A program made the position numbers and the translations under genes. From contig JAHBVL010000005.1 in assembly GCA_019637585.1 (NCBI GenBank), positions 186,001 through 250,000 of the forward strand: DNA of 64,000 nucleotides, read 5' to 3'. The notes under the pieces were generated by a model. It was not told where the DNA came from. It made no database searches and saw only the letters and a list, made by a program, of their open reading frames with translations. The DNA is from Thermomicrobiales bacterium (GTDB lineage: Bacteria > Chloroflexota > Chloroflexia > Thermomicrobiales > UBA6265). Shown in pieces: positions 53,720 to 62,696 of the stretch (positions within the stretch are counted from its first letter, which is position 1; every line of letters starts with the position of its first letter).

Positions 53720-53750
53720 AGAGGAGACCTTTCGAGGGCTCCTCTCTTTT
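53720..53750 (+). terminator. intrinsic terminator after the second glycine-rich gene
   Basis: AGAGGAG and CTCCTCT pair across ACCTTTCGAGGG, followed by CTTTT. It lies 36 bases after the stop codon. Confidence 0.75.
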
Positions 53751-53789
53751 CAGGACTCGTGATGAAAAGCGCGACTTCCGCGGGGCCGC

Positions 53790-54187
53790 GACGCCGTGAA
53801 CGGCATCGCTCACGGTGCGATGCCCCTGCCGGGTCTGGGCGTCAGGTCCGAAGGACCTTGGCACTGTGAGCCCGGTCCGTTCACGGCCGGGCGGGTCTCG
53901 CGGAACTGCGACGCCGTAAACGGCGTCGCTCACGGTACGATGCCCCTGCCGGGGCTGGATCATAGGTCCGAAGGACCTTCGCACTGTGAGCCCGGTCCGT
54001 TCACGGGCGGGCTGGTCACACGGACAAACGCAACTCAGGGCCCGCGAGAAGCGCGACTTCCGCGAAACTGCGACGCCGTAAACGGCGTCGCTCAACGGTG
54101 CGATGCCCCTGCCGGGGCTGGGCGTCAGGTCCGAAGGACCTAGGCACTGTGAGCCCGGTCCGGTCACGGCCGGGCGGGTCTCGCGGA
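53790..54187. repeat. three tandem copies of a 105-118-base structured repeat
   Basis: Copies at 53790-53903, 53910-54015 and 54072-54187 share hairpin GACGCCGTAAACGGCGTC, then TGCGATGCCCCTGCCGGG, then GGTCCGAAGGACC, then GTGAGCCCGGTCCG-TTCA-CGGCCGGG and GGTCTCGCGG. A 42-base insert with the direct repeat AAGCGCGACTTCCGCG lies between copies two and three. A fourth, partial copy is at 59559-59618. The elements fill the 545-base gap 53685-54230; the open frames through them are not credible genes. Confidence 0.85.
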
Positions 54188-54230
54188 ACAACGGCTCGTC
54201 TCCCCGCGAGCATGCCAGTTGAGCTGGACC

Positions 54231-54965
54231 TCAGAGAATCAGGGAAATCAGTCCACCGAGACAAAGAAACGGACCCAGGGCGGCCGTCCTGGTGCGCAGG
54301 CTCGGACGAAGCACCGGGGCGACCGTCCAGTAGAGCAACGCCCCTGCCGTGCCGATCACAAGCGCGGGCAACAATCCATCGAATCGAACGATCGCTCCGA
54401 CCGCCGCCGCGATGTAGACGTCGCTCAACCCGATCGGCGTCGTCCTGATCCCGATACTGCGAAAAATCCACCGGCTGATCACCAGAAAGAGCGCACACAC
54501 CGCCATGGCCAGTCCCATGCCCAGCGCGGCTCCCGCAGCCTGGGAAGTCGAATAGGAAAGCCCGAGGATCAATCCGGCAACGACGGCGATGTAGCAGTCG
54601 GTCAGAAAAACCGCCTGGACCTTGAGGTCTACCGCCAGGATGAGGAGCAGGGGCAGCGCACCCAGCACGACAGGCAGCAGTGGCGGGGTGGCGATCGTCC
54701 AGGCAACCCCGAACCAGAGCGCGACGCCCAATTCCCATACTCGCCGGGTGGATGCGTCAGAGTCACCGCATGAGGGGCAAACCGCGGTTCCCCCAAACCA
54801 GGCGAACGGCAGCCAGCTTCGCCAGCTTTTCGATGCTCCGCAGTTCAGACAAATGGCTCGAAGATTGGGCACGGTGGCCCGAATGCGCTTGTCGGCCAGC
54901 GTCCAGATCACCGAACCAGCCAGCAACCCAAACGCCGCCGCGACCAGAAAGCTCACGAACGTCAC
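54231..54965 (-). CDS. prepilin peptidase-like A24-family membrane protease
   Basis: The GTG at 54965 overlaps the aroE stop by 4 bases (GTGA) and gives 244 residues; a longer in-frame extension lies inside aroE and is rejected. There are about seven membrane helices. The N-terminal part has the four-cysteine cytoplasmic motif CLNC and CPSC typical of PilD. Two aspartates expected for the active site are in the AVDLKVQAVFLTD segment and GLSDVYIA, which differ from the usual IDLRxxxIPD and GxGDxK, so the activity is not certain. It should cut leader peptides of type IV pilin-like proteins. No pilin gene is in the window. Confidence 0.75.
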   Translation of the reverse strand: MTFVSFLVAAAFGLLAGSVIWTLADKRIRATVPNLRAICLNCGASKSWRSWLPFAWFGGTAVCPSCGDSDASTRRVWELGVALWFGVAWTIATPPLLPVVLGALPLLLILAVDLKVQAVFLTDCYIAVVAGLILGLSYSTSQAAGAALGMGLAMAVCALFLVISRWIFRSIGIRTTPIGLSDVYIAAAVGAIVRFDGLLPALVIGTAGALLYWTVAPVLRPSLRTRTAALGPFLCLGGLISLIL

Positions 54966-55798
54966 GATCGCTGCGACCTGGCCTCCATGGCGGCAGCCAT
55001 CATCAGGTCGACCGGCGCTTCCCGCCCGGTCCAGAGCTCGAGCGAGCGAGCGCCTTGATAGACCAGCATGGCCAAGCCATCCACGCTCTTCAGCCCCCGC
55101 TGGCCGGCGGCCTGGAGAAGCGAGGTCTCCCGGTAGGTCAGATCGAACACGACTGACCCGGCGGGCAGCAGATCCAGCAATGTCAGGTCGATCGGCGTTT
55201 CGCCGGCTTTCCATCCCAGGGAGGTCGTGTTGATCAGCAGATCGGCTTCCCGCAATGCGGCTTCGCAGGCGGCGCCAGCGAGACCACTCGCCGTGCCAGC
55301 GATCTCGGGGGCTACCTCCAGCAGTGCCGCCGCTTTCTCCTGACTGCGATTGGCGATCGTCAATCTGGCCGCACCCAGTGCTTCCAGAGCCAGGAGCGCC
55401 CCCCGGGCAGCTCCGCCAGCCCCCAGAACCACCACGGTGAATCCCGGATCGCGAAATCCGGACTCTCGCAGCGACGCAGCCAGACCGTCGATATCGGTGT
55501 TCTCACCACGGAGCCGCCCCGCATCGTTGATGACGGTGTTGATCGCTCCGGCCCGTTGTCCCTGCACCGACACCTCATCGACCAGTCCGCGAGCCGCTTC
55601 CTTATGGGGAACGGTGACATTCGCGCCGAGCACATCCGGAGCGCGTAGCGATGCCACGCGACCGGGCACCTCATCCGGCGGCGTCGGCCAGAGCTCGTAG
55701 ATGGCGTCGATGCCCATGGCGTTCAGAGCAGGTTGCTGGAATGAGGGGGAAAGGGAATGCTCGACCGGGTATCCAATCAAACCGAGGCGAACTGGCAT
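54962..55798 (-). CDS. aroE: shikimate dehydrogenase
   Basis: The ATG at 55798 with GGGAGTGAGG upstream gives 278 residues; a GTG two codons earlier is possible. The start is RLGLIGYPVEHSLSPSFQQP with the shikimate-binding SLS. LGANVTVPHKEAARGLVDEV carries the catalytic Lys, and RGENTDIDGLAASL the Asp. The NADP Rossmann loop is VVVLGAGGAARGALLALEAL and the end of the domain is VDGLAMLVYQGARSLELW. It catalyses dehydroshikimate reduction in aromatic amino-acid synthesis. It is the middle gene of the mltG-aroE-peptidase operon. Confidence 0.95.
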   Translation of the reverse strand: MPVRLGLIGYPVEHSLSPSFQQPALNAMGIDAIYELWPTPPDEVPGRVASLRAPDVLGANVTVPHKEAARGLVDEVSVQGQRAGAINTVINDAGRLRGENTDIDGLAASLRESGFRDPGFTVVVLGAGGAARGALLALEALGAARLTIANRSQEKAAALLEVAPEIAGTASGLAGAACEAALREADLLINTTSLGWKAGETPIDLTLLDLLPAGSVVFDLTYRETSLLQAAGQRGLKSVDGLAMLVYQGARSLELWTGREAPVDLMMAAAMEARSQRS

Positions 55799-55819
55799 CC
55801 TCACTCCCGATGATCGAGC

Positions 55820-56917
55820 CTATTGCTCGAATGGATTGCTCCCCGGCGCGGGCGAATCGACCTGGCCATCAGCATACGCAATGTTCTGGTTGTGCGCATC
55901 GAGCGAAGCAGCGAAGAGGTGGGTGCCCGAACCATCCGGATTGGCCACGAAAAAGTAGTAGTCGGTGGCGACCGGATTGAGCACGGCGTTGATCGAGGAG
56001 TAGCCAGGATTGGCAATCGGTCCTGGCGGCATCCCATAGTTGACGTACATGTTGTAGGGATCGTCGACCTGCAGGTCATCGCCATCGAGTTCGGGCCACC
56101 AGTTTCCGGGCTCGCCGAGCACATACTGAACCGTCGGGTCGGCGTCCAGACGCCAACCTTCCGAGTAACGCCTCATGTAGATGTCGGCGATGATCGGCCG
56201 CTCCTCACCCGCCGCCGCTTCGCGTTCGACCAGTGAGGCGAAGGTGAGCACCTGATTGAGTGTCAGCCCCATGTCGGTGGCTCTGGCCCGCATGTCGGGC
56301 GTTACCTTCTGGTCGAAGTTGTTCAGAATGTTTGTGATGAGATCAGTCGGATTCGTATCGGCTTTGAAGTTGTAGGTATCGGGGAAGAGGTAGCCTTCCA
56401 GACTCTCTGGATCAGGGCGGTCGGCCAGGAATTCGAACATGTCGGACGGATAGCTCCGCACTGCTTCCATGAAGGCGTCAGCGCCGCCGTTCAGGCCAAG
56501 CCGTTCCAGTTCTTCAGCGATCTGCTCGGTCCGCCACCCTTCGATGATCGTGATGGTCAAGTCGGGGTTGTCTGTGGTCCGCGCCACGCTGTCCTCAGAT
56601 GTAATCAGCTCGATGATCTGGCTGACCGACTGACCCTTGGTCAAGCGGTAGACGCCCGGTTCCAGCGTTTTGCTTTCGGCCCGCAGCCGCGCTTTGAAGT
56701 AGAGATCGGTGGAGATGAGATCGGCATCGAGGAGCTTCTTCGCCACGTCGTCGACATCGTCGTCCTCGCCGATCGTGACCGTATAGACTCGCCCCAGATC
56801 GTCCGGGGTGTTCTGGTCGCGGTAATAGTCGAACGCGCGGACACTCCCCATCAGGACGAGCCCGGACATCAGCACGACGGTGGCGACTTTGAGTATCTGG
56901 ATGACCCACTGAATCAT
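55820..56917 (-). CDS. mltG: endolytic peptidoglycan transglycosylase
   Basis: 365 residues with an N-terminal membrane anchor (VATVVLMSGLVLMGSVRAF) followed by a LysM-like region (VTIGEDDDVDDVAKKLLDAD) and the YceG catalytic domain. Diagnostic motifs are ITIIEGWRTEQIAEELERLG, LEGYLFPDTYNFKA, TFASLVEREA with the catalytic Glu, and YNMYVNYGMPPGPIANPGYS. It cuts nascent glycan strands outside the membrane and fixes their length. The gene is 21 bases upstream of aroE and divergent from miaA. Confidence 0.95.
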   Translation of the reverse strand: MIQWVIQILKVATVVLMSGLVLMGSVRAFDYYRDQNTPDDLGRVYTVTIGEDDDVDDVAKKLLDADLISTDLYFKARLRAESKTLEPGVYRLTKGQSVSQIIELITSEDSVARTTDNPDLTITIIEGWRTEQIAEELERLGLNGGADAFMEAVRSYPSDMFEFLADRPDPESLEGYLFPDTYNFKADTNPTDLITNILNNFDQKVTPDMRARATDMGLTLNQVLTFASLVEREAAAGEERPIIADIYMRRYSEGWRLDADPTVQYVLGEPGNWWPELDGDDLQVDDPYNMYVNYGMPPGPIANPGYSSINAVLNPVATDYYFFVANPDGSGTHLFAASLDAHNQNIAYADGQVDSPAPGSNPFEQ

Positions 56918-57024
56918 GGAACTGGCTCGTGGCGCTTCCGAATCACGGCAGGCGAAGAAGGATGCTGCCGGGTACGGACAGCGCGATCAATACAGGATTG
57001 TACGGCGACAACACCGGTGGAACA

Positions 57025-58020
57025 ATGAACGAACCGCCTGAAGCGGGCCTGAACGACCTCCAAACGACCGAGTCTGCGAGCGGGAAAGACCTTCCTCCCG
57101 TCGTGGTCATAGCCGGGCCAACCGCGGTCGGCAAAACCAGGCTGGCCATCGAGCTGGCGATTCGGTTCGGCGGGGAGGTCGTCAACGCAGATTCTCGCTA
57201 TCTCTATCGCGGTTTCGTCATCGGCGTGGCGAAACCGGACGGCGGTGAACAACGCGGCGTTCCTCATCACCTGATCGATATCCTCGACCCGGGCGAAGAG
57301 ATGTCCCTCGCGCTGTATCAGAAACGAGCGAACGAGGCGATTCGTACCATTCATCGCCGCAACAGACTGCCTTTGCTGACGGGAGGCACTCCCCTCTATC
57401 TGAACGCCGTCATCGAAGGCTGGCGGATTCCGGAAGTGCCTCCCGATCCTGAGTTCCGGCGGCATATGGAGGAGATCGTCGATCGGCAGGGACTCGATTC
57501 CCTCGTGACGCAGCTGGCGGCCGTCGATCCGGTCGCGGCGGAACGTGCCGCTACGAATCCACGCCGGGTCATCCGCGCGCTGGAGATTCACCGGGCCGCC
57601 GGACAGCCAATGAGCCAGCTGGAAGGCAAAACCCCACCTCCGTGGCACCTGCTGCAGCTCGGGCTGACCATGCCGCGCGACGCCCTCTTCCGAGCCATCG
57701 ACGCCCGGGTCGACGATCAGATCGCCCGCGGTCTCGCGAACGAAGTCCGCGGCCTCCTCGATGCAGGTGTCGATCCCAACGCTTCCGCCTTCTCGTCGAT
57801 CGGCTACCGGCAGATGCTCCCCTATCTCGCCGGGGAAGCCACCCTCGACTCGGTCATCGAACGGATCAAGTACGACACCCACCGCTACGTCCGGCATCAA
57901 GAGACCTGGTTGCGGCGGAGTTCCGACCTGATCCGTATCGACGTGACGGAACCGGACTGGGTCGACCGGGCGACCGACATTGTCCAGAACTTCCTCGAAC
58001 GCGGGAATTCGAACTGCTGA
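57025..58020 (+). CDS. miaA: tRNA dimethylallyltransferase
   Basis: The ATG at 57025 with GGTGG upstream gives 331 residues; an in-frame start at 56929 is less likely. The P-loop is VIAGPTAVGKTRLAIELAI, followed by VVNADSRYLYRGFVIGVAKP. HHLIDILDPGEEMSLALYQK, the LTGGTPLYLNAVIEGW motif and the late IKYDTHRYVRHQETWLRR complete the family pattern. It adds the dimethylallyl group to A37 of tRNAs reading UNN codons. It is divergent from mltG; a DUF2851 gene follows 59 bases later. Confidence 0.95.
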   Translation: MNEPPEAGLNDLQTTESASGKDLPPVVVIAGPTAVGKTRLAIELAIRFGGEVVNADSRYLYRGFVIGVAKPDGGEQRGVPHHLIDILDPGEEMSLALYQKRANEAIRTIHRRNRLPLLTGGTPLYLNAVIEGWRIPEVPPDPEFRRHMEEIVDRQGLDSLVTQLAAVDPVAAERAATNPRRVIRALEIHRAAGQPMSQLEGKTPPPWHLLQLGLTMPRDALFRAIDARVDDQIARGLANEVRGLLDAGVDPNASAFSSIGYRQMLPYLAGEATLDSVIERIKYDTHRYVRHQETWLRRSSDLIRIDVTEPDWVDRATDIVQNFLERGNSNC

Positions 58021-58079
58021 TCTGCGATCATTGAACCGGCACTTCAGCGTTATCAGCATCCGCGCGGGAAAGACGCGCT

Positions 58080-59420
58080 ATGACATCGCCTGCATCGCAC
58101 GCTGTCGAAGAGAGCTCGGCTCTTCCCGAGCTGGCGATCTCACACTGGTGGCGGCACGCCAATTTGAACGAGCCTCTGGTGACGACCGATGGCGAAGCCG
58201 TGCGGATTGTGTTCCGCGGCGTCTGGTCGCACGGCAATGGACCCGACTTCCGGGATGCCATGATCGCGCTCGGCGACAGGGAACTGCGTGCCGGATCGAT
58301 CGAAATCCACCGCCACGCCGCCGACTGGCGCAGCCACGGTCACGATCGCGACCCGGCGTACAACGACGTGGTGCTCCATGTCGTTCTGATGGCAGATACG
58401 TTGCCCACCCGGCGTGCCGATGGTGCGACGATACCCGTGGTCATCGCCCCGGCAACACCCACCGATCTTCGCGCTGGACAGTCAGACGGGTGGTCGATGG
58501 TCGGCGGCGAGGTCTGCGCGGCGGAACTGGCCGTCACGAACCCGAAAGCGATCCGGGACGCCGTCGACGCATTGGGAGACCTTCGGCTGGGCCACAAGAG
58601 CGCCCAGATCGAAGCCAGACTGGTCGGCCAGGAACCGGGCGAGGTCCTCTTCCAGGAGATCATGGAGTCTCTCGGCTACACCGCGAACCGCCAACCCATG
58701 CGTGCGCTGGGTCAGCTCGTGCCGCTCCAAGCGCTGACAGCACTGGCCGCGACACAACCGGCGGAACACCGGCGCCTCCTGCCGATTGCGGCCCTGCTTG
58801 GCGCCGGCGGCTTTCTGCCCCTGTCTCAGTCGCTTCAGGAGATCGCGAGACTGTCGGTCGAGGACGTGCCGCTGATCGAACGATTGTGGACCGATCACCT
58901 CACGGCCTGGCACAACGATCCCATGGCGCCGACGAGATGGAATCTCACCCGCGTCCGCCCGCTCAACCATCCGGTGCGCAGAATCACGGCTGCTGCGCTT
59001 ATCGCTTCGTGGAACGACGGCGCCCTAGTTGCGTCGGTGCTCGACCTGATCCGCGGTGGCTCGCCGGTGGAAACCGCGCTGGTCGACGCCGCGCTCTGGC
59101 GCGGCCAGCGCCTTCTTGGCGAGGGACGCGCCATCGCTGTGGTCACCAACGCCATGCTCCCCTTCGCCATGGCATTGGCCGCCCACACCGGCGACGACGA
59201 TCTCTCCGAAGCCACCAGCCGGGCCTGGGAACACCTTCCCGGCGAAGAGCCCAATCAGATCACGCGTCGCGCCCAACGCCAGATCGCCGGCGACATCCGG
59301 CTCGGCTCCTGGAACGCCCGAGGCATGCAGGGGTTGATCCACCTCGATTCGGCTCTCTGCACCCCCAGGCGCTGTTTCGAATGCCCCATTGCGCACCTGG
59401 TCGTCCGCCAAACGCCGTAG
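58080..59420 (+). CDS. DUF2851 family protein
   Basis: 446 residues. It opens LPELAISHWWRHANLNEPLV and continues with VWSHGNGPDFRDAMIALGDR, SIEIHRHAADWRSHGHDRD and YNDVVLHVVL, the conserved histidine/aspartate-rich block of DUF2851. The ending carries CTPRRCFECPI, with three cysteines. The family occurs in Bacteroidota and Chloroflexota and its function is unknown; the first half resembles nucleases. It is cytoplasmic and probably shares a transcript with miaA. Confidence 0.88.
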   Translation: MTSPASHAVEESSALPELAISHWWRHANLNEPLVTTDGEAVRIVFRGVWSHGNGPDFRDAMIALGDRELRAGSIEIHRHAADWRSHGHDRDPAYNDVVLHVVLMADTLPTRRADGATIPVVIAPATPTDLRAGQSDGWSMVGGEVCAAELAVTNPKAIRDAVDALGDLRLGHKSAQIEARLVGQEPGEVLFQEIMESLGYTANRQPMRALGQLVPLQALTALAATQPAEHRRLLPIAALLGAGGFLPLSQSLQEIARLSVEDVPLIERLWTDHLTAWHNDPMAPTRWNLTRVRPLNHPVRRITAAALIASWNDGALVASVLDLIRGGSPVETALVDAALWRGQRLLGEGRAIAVVTNAMLPFAMALAAHTGDDDLSEATSRAWEHLPGEEPNQITRRAQRQIAGDIRLGSWNARGMQGLIHLDSALCTPRRCFECPIAHLVVRQTP

Positions 59421-59451
59421 CCTGGCCGAGTCTCCAATCATTCCGTAGCCT

Positions 59452-59465
59452 CGCCATTCATGGCG
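59452..59465. repeat. CGCCATTCATGGCG palindrome, copy 2
   Basis: The same 14-base palindrome with GTAGCCT upstream and GCGACGCGGCCG downstream. It lies in the 266-base gap after the DUF2851 gene, which holds no gene I can support. Confidence 0.75.
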
Positions 59466-59558
59466 CTTTCATGCGACGCGGCCGTCCGATGTCACCACCC
59501 ACGCTGTGAGGCGGCGCCAGAAATGGTCAGGCAACGGGATTCCATTCTGGCCCCTGTC

Positions 59559-59618
59559 GGTCCGAAGGACCATCGCCCCGTGAGCCCGGCCCGTTTACGG
59601 CCGGTCGGGCCTCGCGGG
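59559..59618. repeat. fourth copy of the GGTCCGAAGGACC structured repeat
   Basis: GGTCCGAAGGACC (59559-59571) is followed by GTGAGCCCGGCCCG, TTTACGGCCGG and CTCGCGGG in the same order and spacing as the three copies at 53790-54187. Confidence 0.85.
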
Positions 59619-59686
59619 ATTGGCGGCCCGGGATGCGATACTGACCGAACGCACCTCGATCGACGCACATCTCCAGGAGATGCCCC

Positions 59687-60565
59687 ATGCCACCTGCCAC
59701 GATTCTCGACTCCCACGTCCACCTCTGGGACACCGACCGGTTTCGCATTCCCTGGCTCGACGACATCCCGATGCTGAACCAACCGATGGGGCTCGACGAG
59801 TATGCCGCGGCAACCGATGGGTTGCCGATGGATGGATTGGTCTACCTACAGGTCGAAGTTGCGCCGCCCTACGCGTTGACGGAAGCTCGTGAGATCGCCA
59901 CCCTGGCAGCCAGCAACGCCATCATTCAGGGGATCGTCCCCTGGGCGCCGCTGGAATTCGGGGATCGCTGCCGGCTCTTCCTCGAGGAGCTGGTGGCCAT
60001 CAGCCCGCTGATCAAGGGAGTCCGCCGAATCGTGCAGGGAGAACCAGATCCCGCCTTCTGCCTCCAGCCCGACTTCATCCGCGGCACACAACTGCTCGCC
60101 GAATTTGGATTGAGCAGCGATCTCTGCTGCAACTGGCGGCAGTTGGGCCAGAATGTGGAGCTGGTGAGCAAGTGCCCGGACACCCTCTTCATCCTCGACC
60201 ACATCGCCAAACCCGACATTCGGGAAAACGCGTTTGAACCGTGGGCCAGTCAGATCACCGCGCTGGGCGCGTTCGAAAACTGCTACTGCAAGATCAGCGG
60301 GGTCCTGACCGAAGCCGACCATCAGGCGTGGGAGATCGATCAGGTCAAACCCTACGTCATGCACGCGCTCGGAGCCTTCGGTGAGGATCGGGTCGTCTTT
60401 GGCAGCGACTGGCCAGTCGTCACCCAGGCCGCGTCCTACAAGCGCTGGGTCGAGGTGCTCGCCGACATGACCGCCGGCTTCTCCGACGAGGCAAAAACGA
60501 AACTCTGGTCCGCCAACGGGCGCCGTTTCTATCGTCTCGAGCGGCGGTCCGAATCCGATGGGTGA
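59687..60565 (+). CDS. amidohydrolase-2 family metal-dependent hydrolase
   Basis: 292 residues. The metal motif ILDSHVHLWDTDRFRIPWLD (His-x-His) opens the TIM barrel. LVYLQVEVAPPYALTEAREI, GVRRIVQGEPD, LFILDHIAKPDIRENAFEP and the late RVVFGSDWPVVTQAA (catalytic Asp) follow the L-fuconolactonase / 2-pyrone-4,6-dicarboxylate lactonase pattern. It probably hydrolyses a sugar lactone or related ring. It lies alone with a 318-base gap downstream. Confidence 0.88.
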   Translation: MPPATILDSHVHLWDTDRFRIPWLDDIPMLNQPMGLDEYAAATDGLPMDGLVYLQVEVAPPYALTEAREIATLAASNAIIQGIVPWAPLEFGDRCRLFLEELVAISPLIKGVRRIVQGEPDPAFCLQPDFIRGTQLLAEFGLSSDLCCNWRQLGQNVELVSKCPDTLFILDHIAKPDIRENAFEPWASQITALGAFENCYCKISGVLTEADHQAWEIDQVKPYVMHALGAFGEDRVVFGSDWPVVTQAASYKRWVEVLADMTAGFSDEAKTKLWSANGRRFYRLERRSESDG

Positions 60566-60704
60566 AGCCAACGGCTGAGACGCGTCGTTGGCCGCGTCGA
60601 GAGTCGCGGCCACCAATCAACACCGTTTGGGATGAAGAAGCAGACGTATCCTGCCAGCAGTGCGAGGGAAGACGACGATCTCACTCACGCGACCGAGGCA
60701 TGTT

Positions 60705-60728
60705 AGCCACCGGTTGAAACCGGTGGCT
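60705..60728. repeat. palindrome AGCCACCGGTT-GA-AACCGGTGGCT
   Basis: A perfect 11-bp stem with a two-base centre in the 318-base gap 60566-60883. It resembles hairpins left by IS200/IS605-type elements, but no transposase is near. Otherwise that gap shows no gene. Confidence 0.6.
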
Positions 60729-60883
60729 TCGTCCAGAGCCGGTATCCCGGATATCATGCAATCTGCACAAAACGGTGGCGGATGGGCTGTGCACGATGCA
60801 TCTGACCGGCGCAGCCGCACCTGCTCGACAATTCAGTGTTCGAAACCGGGTGACTCCGGTTCACCTCGATTCCGGAGTACCGA

Positions 60884-62509
60884 ATGACCGTCGAAGCGGC
60901 AGCGTCCAGGCGAGTAGGTCTCATACCGCCGGCCGGTCCGTTCAGCAACAGAGACGAATTCGGTCAGCTCGATCATCGCCGCGCTCCTTTGCTGGAGGGG
61001 ATTGCGTCGTATCGCGATCGCGGCATGCTCCCCTTCTCCACCCCGGGGCACAAGCTGGGCACGGGAATCGATCCGGAACTGATCGCGCTCTATGGCGAGC
61101 AAGCCTTTCTCTCCGACATTCCAGTCAGCGGCGGCGCCGACAGCATTCACTTCAATTGGGAAACCTGGCGGCTGGCCGAAGAACTGGGAGCCGACGCCTG
61201 GGGCGCCGACCGGACCTTCTATCTCGTCAACGGTTCATCGACCGGCAATCTGGCCACGCTGCTCGCCACGATCAAACCCGGCGATGAAGTCGTCGTCGCT
61301 CGTGATGTGCACAAGAGTCTGCTCGTTGCGCTGATTCACTCCGGCGCCAAACCGGTGTATGTCGCACCAACCCTGCATAAGGAACTGAACATCGGCGTCG
61401 GCGTAGCGCCATCTGAGATCGCAGCAGCGCTCTCTCGCCATCCCGACGCCCGAATGGTCATCCTGGTCAGCCCGTCCTATTGCGGCGTCTCCTCAGACCT
61501 GCCGGCCATTGCCCGCATCGCCCACGAACGGGGCGTCCCCCTCTATGTCGACGAAGCCTGGGGACCTCATTTCCACTTTCATCCGGCGCTACCACCGTCG
61601 GCGATGGATTCGGGAGCCGATGCCGCAGTGGCCAGCACCCACAAAGTGCTCGGCGCATTCACCCAATCGGCAGTGCTTCACGTCCAGGGCGCCCGCATCG
61701 ACCCGAACAAGGTCGGCGCGGCGGTCAGCCTCTCCCAGACTACGAGCCCGGCAGCTTTCATTCTGGCCACGATCGACGCCTGCAGGCGGCAAATGGTGCT
61801 GAATGGCGCCACGCTCGTCGAACGAGCCATCGAGCTCGCAGAGCGCGCCAGAACGCGTCTGCGGAGCCTTCCCGGCATCGGCGTGCTCGACGGCGCCACG
61901 CTTGCCGTGCGCGACTACGACCTGACCAAGCTGGTCATCGATGTGCACGGTCTGGGATTGACCGGGTATCAGGTGGAGACCCTGCTGCGCGACGACCACC
62001 AGATCAACCCCGAATCGAGCGACACGACCGGCGTGATCTGCCTGATTACCGTCGGCGACACCGACGACAGCATCGACCGCCTGATTCACGCGTTCGAGTC
62101 GATCGCCGCGACCTATGCCGGCACGATGCACATGAATGGCCACAACGGATCGAGTCTCCGGTCGTCGGGCGCCATCGTCGCGCCCGGCATCCAGGCCATG
62201 TCCCCGAGGGAAGCGTTTTTCTCCCGATCCCGGGCCATCCCCTTGCGCGAATCGATCGGCGAGATCTCCGCCGAGCTAGTCATCCCCTATCCGCCGGGGA
62301 TTCCCGTGTTCACGCCGGGCGATGTGATCACCGCCGAAAAGCTCGACTATCTGATCGCCGGAGCGGCCCAGGGGCTCTACATCTCCGGCGCCGCCGACCA
62401 TCACCTGCGCACGATCAACGTCGTCGACGCGCCTCGCAGTCCGTGGATGCCGAGTCCGTTCTACACGAGCAGTCAGCAGTCGGCAGTCAGCAGTCAGGAC
62501 GATTCGTAG
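60884..62509 (+). CDS. Orn/Lys/Arg decarboxylase-family PLP enzyme
   Basis: 541 residues from an ATG with GGAG upstream. The N-terminal PLP core has LPFSTPGHKLGTGIDPEL, TFYLVNGSSTGNLATLLATI, VYVAPTLHKELNIGVGVAPS, PLYVDEAWGPHFHFHPALPP and the Schiff-base lysine in ASTHKVLGAFTQSAVLHVQG. The C-terminal half begins at INPESSDTTGVICLITVGDT and ends in the small domain with ELVIPYPPGIPVFTPGDVIT. This is the short form of the family (ornithine, lysine or arginine decarboxylase, or an aspartate-tolerant relative). It makes polyamine precursors; the substrate cannot be fixed from sequence alone. Confidence 0.9.
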   Translation: MTVEAAASRRVGLIPPAGPFSNRDEFGQLDHRRAPLLEGIASYRDRGMLPFSTPGHKLGTGIDPELIALYGEQAFLSDIPVSGGADSIHFNWETWRLAEELGADAWGADRTFYLVNGSSTGNLATLLATIKPGDEVVVARDVHKSLLVALIHSGAKPVYVAPTLHKELNIGVGVAPSEIAAALSRHPDARMVILVSPSYCGVSSDLPAIARIAHERGVPLYVDEAWGPHFHFHPALPPSAMDSGADAAVASTHKVLGAFTQSAVLHVQGARIDPNKVGAAVSLSQTTSPAAFILATIDACRRQMVLNGATLVERAIELAERARTRLRSLPGIGVLDGATLAVRDYDLTKLVIDVHGLGLTGYQVETLLRDDHQINPESSDTTGVICLITVGDTDDSIDRLIHAFESIAATYAGTMHMNGHNGSSLRSSGAIVAPGIQAMSPREAFFSRSRAIPLRESIGEISAELVIPYPPGIPVFTPGDVITAEKLDYLIAGAAQGLYISGAADHHLRTINVVDAPRSPWMPSPFYTSSQQSAVSSQDDS

Positions 62510-62581
62510 GGATGTTCCGATCCGGCGCCTGGCCCATCTCCTCACAGGTCAGGTCGTAGCGGCGATCCCTTGTGGTCGCCG

Positions 62582-62598
62582 ACGGCCCGCAGGGCCGT
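62582..62598. repeat. ACGGCCC-GCA-GGGCCGT hairpin
   Basis: A perfect 7-bp hairpin in the 187-base gap between convergent genes, next to GGCGA...TCGCC. It is built like the GGTCCGAAGGACC hairpins but is not a clear copy. Confidence 0.55.
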
Positions 62599-62696
62599 AA
62601 ACCGCCGCCACATGCAACGTCGTTGGCGATTGGCGGCAATTGAGGCTCCACTCCGCTTCGCTCCGTTCCGCCACCGGCGGGGACAAGCCACCGCCG

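Noticed and set aside
53466-54191. Minus-strand open frame of 241 codons through the tandem repeat
   Set aside because: It simply translates the three repeat units (similar GLTV...SFGP blocks) and runs into the antisense of the glycine-rich gene.
60705-60728. Evidence of an intact IS200/IS605 element
   Set aside because: Only a hairpin is present; no transposase or TnpB fragment could be read near it.
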